DNA of 64,000 bases from Lineus longissimus (taxonomy: Eukaryota; Nemertea; Pilidiophora; Heteronemertea; Lineidae), in contig NC_088322.1 in assembly GCF_910592395.1 (NCBI RefSeq), positions 13,699,431-13,763,430 on the forward strand, read 5' to 3'. Numbering within the stretch: the first letter of the stretch is position 1; every line of letters begins with the position of its first letter. This document shows, piece after piece, positions 60,743-64,000 of the stretch. The notes beneath the pieces are model-generated. The model made no database searches, was not told the DNA's origin, and saw only the letters and a program-made list of their open reading frames with translations. Both the position numbers and the translations under genes were made by a program.

Positions 60743-61379
60743 ACAGTATCTCTTTTTCTCATTTTCCTTATCTTGTTATCTAATCCTCCATGAACAGATG
60801 TAAATTTTTTCATCATTACCATTTTCATACCCCGCACCCAAACTTTTCAAACTGCAGCACATACTGATTCCGGGCGTTCGAGTACATGTACTACCGAGTT
60901 CGAATCGGCAGCTGATATTTTCTAGGCTACATTGGGGCAAAGAGGTATTAGTGTCGGACCTTGACTTTTCCAATTAGTCAAATGGTATCCTGAGCTTCAG
61001 GCTTTTTATACCCCTTCGTCATATCGAGAGGGATATCAAAAACCACTGGTGCCTGGATGGTTAATATGCTGCCCGTGAGGGAATATCTAGAAAAAGATCG
61101 CGTTCCTATTTTAAAATCGACCGAAATTCTGTTAGTTGATATCATTTAAAATCAAGCCCAAAATGTCTACTTTAATTGACATCTTGTCATCCAGCATGAG
61201 GCTTGCATGGGTACGACCAAAATTAGTCAGTGTAATTATTCGGCAATTTTGTGTAGCTGACTCAGCAATTAATGAGGTAATCCCTGTCAATCAATAAACA
61301 AAGAAACCCTTATACGAAAAAGATCTCAGATTTACCATCATGATGCTGATCATGATTTTCCTTTTAAATTCCATGGCAG

Positions 61380-61887
61380 AAGTGCTTACAAATACCTCAC
61401 CTAAGCTTGCACAATTTAATTAAATAATGGATTTCCTCACAAAAATGAGTGCGAACAAGCCAATCAACATTTGATAAAATAGAACTATAATTTATTGCCG
61501 GCAGGTCCTCCATCAATGTGGCAACAACAGAAAAAATTCTCAACGAATTGGTGATCTGAAGCGTGTGTGAAATAAACACACAAGGTTCATATCACTATAG
61601 CCTGGTTATTACAGGCGAAGAAAATCTCCACTCAAGTGCTTACAGATACATCACCTAAGCTGGCACAATTTAATGAAATAATGGATTTTCTCACAAAAAA
61701 GAGTGCGAACAAGCCAATCAACATTGACTGAAAACAACTATAATTTATTGCCGGCAGGTCCTCCATCAGTGTGGCACCAACAGAAAAAATTCTCAACGAA
61801 TTGGTGATCTGAAGCGTGTGTGAAATAAACACACAAGGTTCATATCACCATAGCCTGGCTATCACAGGCGAAGAAAATCTCCACTCA
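61380..61887. repeat. 252-bp tandem subrepeat, two copies, unit 5
   Basis: Copies start at 61380 and 61634. Confidence 0.85.
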
Positions 61888-61897
61888 AACATGAAAA

Positions 61898-61970
61898 CCT
61901 CTTTGATTCAACGGTTAGGATGCTGGACTTTCTGCCAGGTGGTCACGGATTCGACTCCCCGTGTATCCAG
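61898..61970 (+). pseudogene. tRNA-Glu-like sequence, unit 5
   Basis: Has GGTTAGGATGC and an intact ATTCGACTCC. Confidence 0.55.
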
Positions 61971-62188
61971 AAAAAAACGTTTCTCTTCATTTACTTTCTT
62001 TATTCATTCATGTACGTGTATATACATACGATATGTTGAGAAAAATCTGTACAACTATCGAAATATACGATTACTTGGAACTATTTCGGCTAATCACTTT
62101 GCCACCCTGTCACTATTGTGGCGCGCTCGTTTGCATACCGCATATAAGAGGCGAATAAAATCTCCATTTCAACATGCAAGCCTTGACG

Positions 62189-62254
62189 GTTCAGCGCTGA
62201 AGGTGTTTGACTGTGGATCGGCTGGTCACGTGTTCGACCCCCGGTGAATCTGCC
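62189..62254 (+). pseudogene. tRNA-Tyr-like sequence, type 2, module 1 of unit 5
   Basis: The B box first G is lost (CACGTGTTCGACC). T7 run follows. Confidence 0.5.
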
Positions 62255-62998
62255 GAATTTTTTTCTTTTTTTTCTTCTTCCTTGTCTTGTTATCTAATCA
62301 TCCATGTACAGATGTAAACATTTTCATTATCATCATTATCATACCCCGCACCCAAACTTTTCAAACTCCATCACATACTGATTCCGGGCGTTCGAGTACA
62401 TGAATTATGAGGTAGATGTATTGTTTCAATCATCGCAAATCTGCCTAAAACGGCAAGTTTTCTCAGGTACGGGTACGGCAGTGGCGTGCGTCTTTTTCAT
62501 TGAAACGACCTCGCACGGCCAGCACCGACATATATCGTCGTTGATGATGGAGAGAGCGGTAGCCGGTACATATTGAGCACGGTTCACTAGCAGTTCAATG
62601 TGCTCATGACGTGACGAGAGCAAATCTTACGGGTGGGGCGGAAATTCGCCATATTGCTGACATCATCGGTGCCAACAACTGTTTCTTTTGACCCTGCCGG
62701 AGTCTTTCAAAGCAATAAATGATTGTGGTGACCCTGCTGACCTCGATTTTGAAAAACTTTTTAAAAAGGTCATTCAAACGTTAAATCAACTGCAAAGATA
62801 ATCTTTTATATCACTGAGGTATATACATACGATATGTTGAGAAAAATCTGTACAACTATCGAAATATACGATTACTTGGAACTATTTCGGCTAATCACTT
62901 TGCCACCTGCGCGACCTTGTCACTATTGTGGCGCGCTCGTTTGCATACCGCATATAAGAGGCGAATAAAATCTCCATTTCAACATGCAAGCCTTGACG

Positions 62999-63064
62999 GT
63001 TCAGCGCTGAAGGTATTTGACTGTGGATCGGCTGGTCACGTGTTCGACCCCCGGTGAATCTGCC
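62999..63064 (+). pseudogene. tRNA-Tyr-like sequence, type 2, module 2 of unit 5
   Basis: Same B box change as the previous module, 810 bp away, so these two modules are sisters. Confidence 0.5.
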
Positions 63065-63809
63065 GAATTTTTTTCTTTTTTTTCTTCTTCCTTGTCTTGT
63101 TATCTAATCATCCATGTACAGATGTAAACATTTTTATTATCATCATTATCATACCCTGCACCCAAACTTTTCAAACTCCTTCACATACTGATTCCGGGCG
63201 TTCGAGTACATGAATTATGAGGTAGATGTATTGTTTCAATCATCGCAAATCTGCCTAAAACGGCAAGTTTTCTCAGGTACGGGTACGGCAGTGGCGTGCG
63301 TCTTTTTCATTGAAACGACCTCGCACGGCCGGCACCGACATATATCGTCGTTGATGATGGAGAGAGCGGTAGCCGGTACATATTGAGCACGGTTCACTAG
63401 CAGTTCAATGTGCTCATGACGTGACGAGAGCAAATCTCACGGGTGGGGCGGAAATTCGCCATATTGCTGACATCATCGGCGCCAACAACTATTTCTTTTG
63501 ACCCTGCCGGAGTCTTTCAAAACAATAAATGATTGTGTCTGACCCTGCTGACCTCGATTTTAAAAACTTTTTAAAAAAGGTCATTCAAACGTTAAATCAA
63601 CTGCAAAGATAATCTTTTATATCACTGAGGTATATACATACAATATGTTGAGAAAAATCTGTACAACAATCGAAATATACGATTACTTGGAACTATTTCG
63701 GTTAATCACTTTGCCACCTGCGCGACCTTGTCACTATTGTGGCGCGCTTGTTTGCATACCGCATATTAGAGGCGAATAAAATCGCCATTTCAACATGCAA
63801 GCCTTGACG

Positions 63810-63875
63810 GTTCAGCGTTGAAGGTGTTTGACTGTGGATCGGCTGGTCACGGGTTCGACCCCCGGTGAATCTGCC
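63810..63875 (+). pseudogene. tRNA-Tyr-like sequence, type 2, module 3 of unit 5
   Basis: B box intact; T7 run follows. Confidence 0.55.
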
Positions 63876-64000
63876 GAATTTTTTTCTTTTTTTTCTTCTT
63901 CCTTGTCTTGTTATCTAATCATCCATGTACAGATGTAAACATTTTCATTATCATCATTATCATACCCCGCACCCAAACTTTTCAAACTCCATCACATACT

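Larger units (their letters stand above)
57620..64000. repeat. Tandem array unit 5 (runs off the window)
   Basis: Fifth unit, cut by the window end. It has LamG and PAN exons, two 252-bp subrepeats and at least three 811-bp modules. The signal exon should lie beyond 64,000. Confidence 0.85.
62020..64000. repeat. 811-bp module array, at least three modules, unit 5
   Basis: tRNA-like starts at 62189, 62999 and 63810 give periods of 810 and 811 bp. The array continues past the window. The TGTAA...TTACA insertion is not seen in the visible modules. Confidence 0.8.

Overview
The window looks like nuclear DNA from an intron-containing animal. It has short exons with GT/AG borders in matched phase, secreted modular proteins (a LamG-type jelly roll joined to a PAN/Apple domain), several kinds of small inverted-repeat transposons, tRNA-derived repeats and a Ty3/gypsy-class LTR retrotransposon. 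The retrotransposon has an unusual domain order, integrase before reverse transcriptase. As far as I recall, that order was described in deuterostome Gmr1-like elements. A marine invertebrate deuterostome (cephalochordate, echinoderm or hemichordate) is my best guess, but the species cannot be fixed from sequence alone.

Layout. Positions 1-16,600 are single-copy and mostly without recognisable genes. They hold a 476-bp MITE with a TAA target duplication (10,345-10,820), two smaller foldback elements, an 18-bp minisatellite (11,213-11,443) and minor repeats. At 16,678-16,824, on the minus strand, lie the first two coding exons of a secreted protein. Its signal peptide is split by an 86-bp intron, and the rest of the gene is not convincingly found. 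Positions 16,825-18,220 are its 5' flank.

From 18,221 to the right end the window is a tandem array of five units, each about 8.2-9.4 kb (13.5 kb where the retrotransposon sits). Each unit carries one minus-strand three-exon gene: a signal-peptide exon, a LamG exon and a PAN exon, with both introns in phase 1. Four genes are complete in coding sequence (about 323 or 330 residues). The fifth lacks its signal exon because the window ends. The PAN exon is nearly constant. The LamG exon keeps a fixed framework but differs in length and sequence in four loops, and copy 5 looks like a mosaic of copy 1 and copies 2-4. This is the pattern expected of a family diversified for binding.

The large first intron of every gene holds a nested repeat system: about 811-bp modules, each with a tRNA-Tyr-like sequence; a 252-bp subrepeat in 1-3 copies; a tRNA-Glu-like sequence; and, in units 2-5, a third tRNA-like sequence on the opposite strand. 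Insertions found in single units have clean empty sites in the sister units, which orders the events. Examples are the 5,070-bp LTR retrotransposon in unit 2 (LTRs differing at 3 of 898 positions, 4-bp target duplication) and a 158-bp MITE with an 8-bp target duplication in unit 4.

The retrotransposon runs in the same direction as its host gene. It has lost most of gag and all of protease, and pol is cut by three frame breaks, so it cannot move on its own despite its youth.
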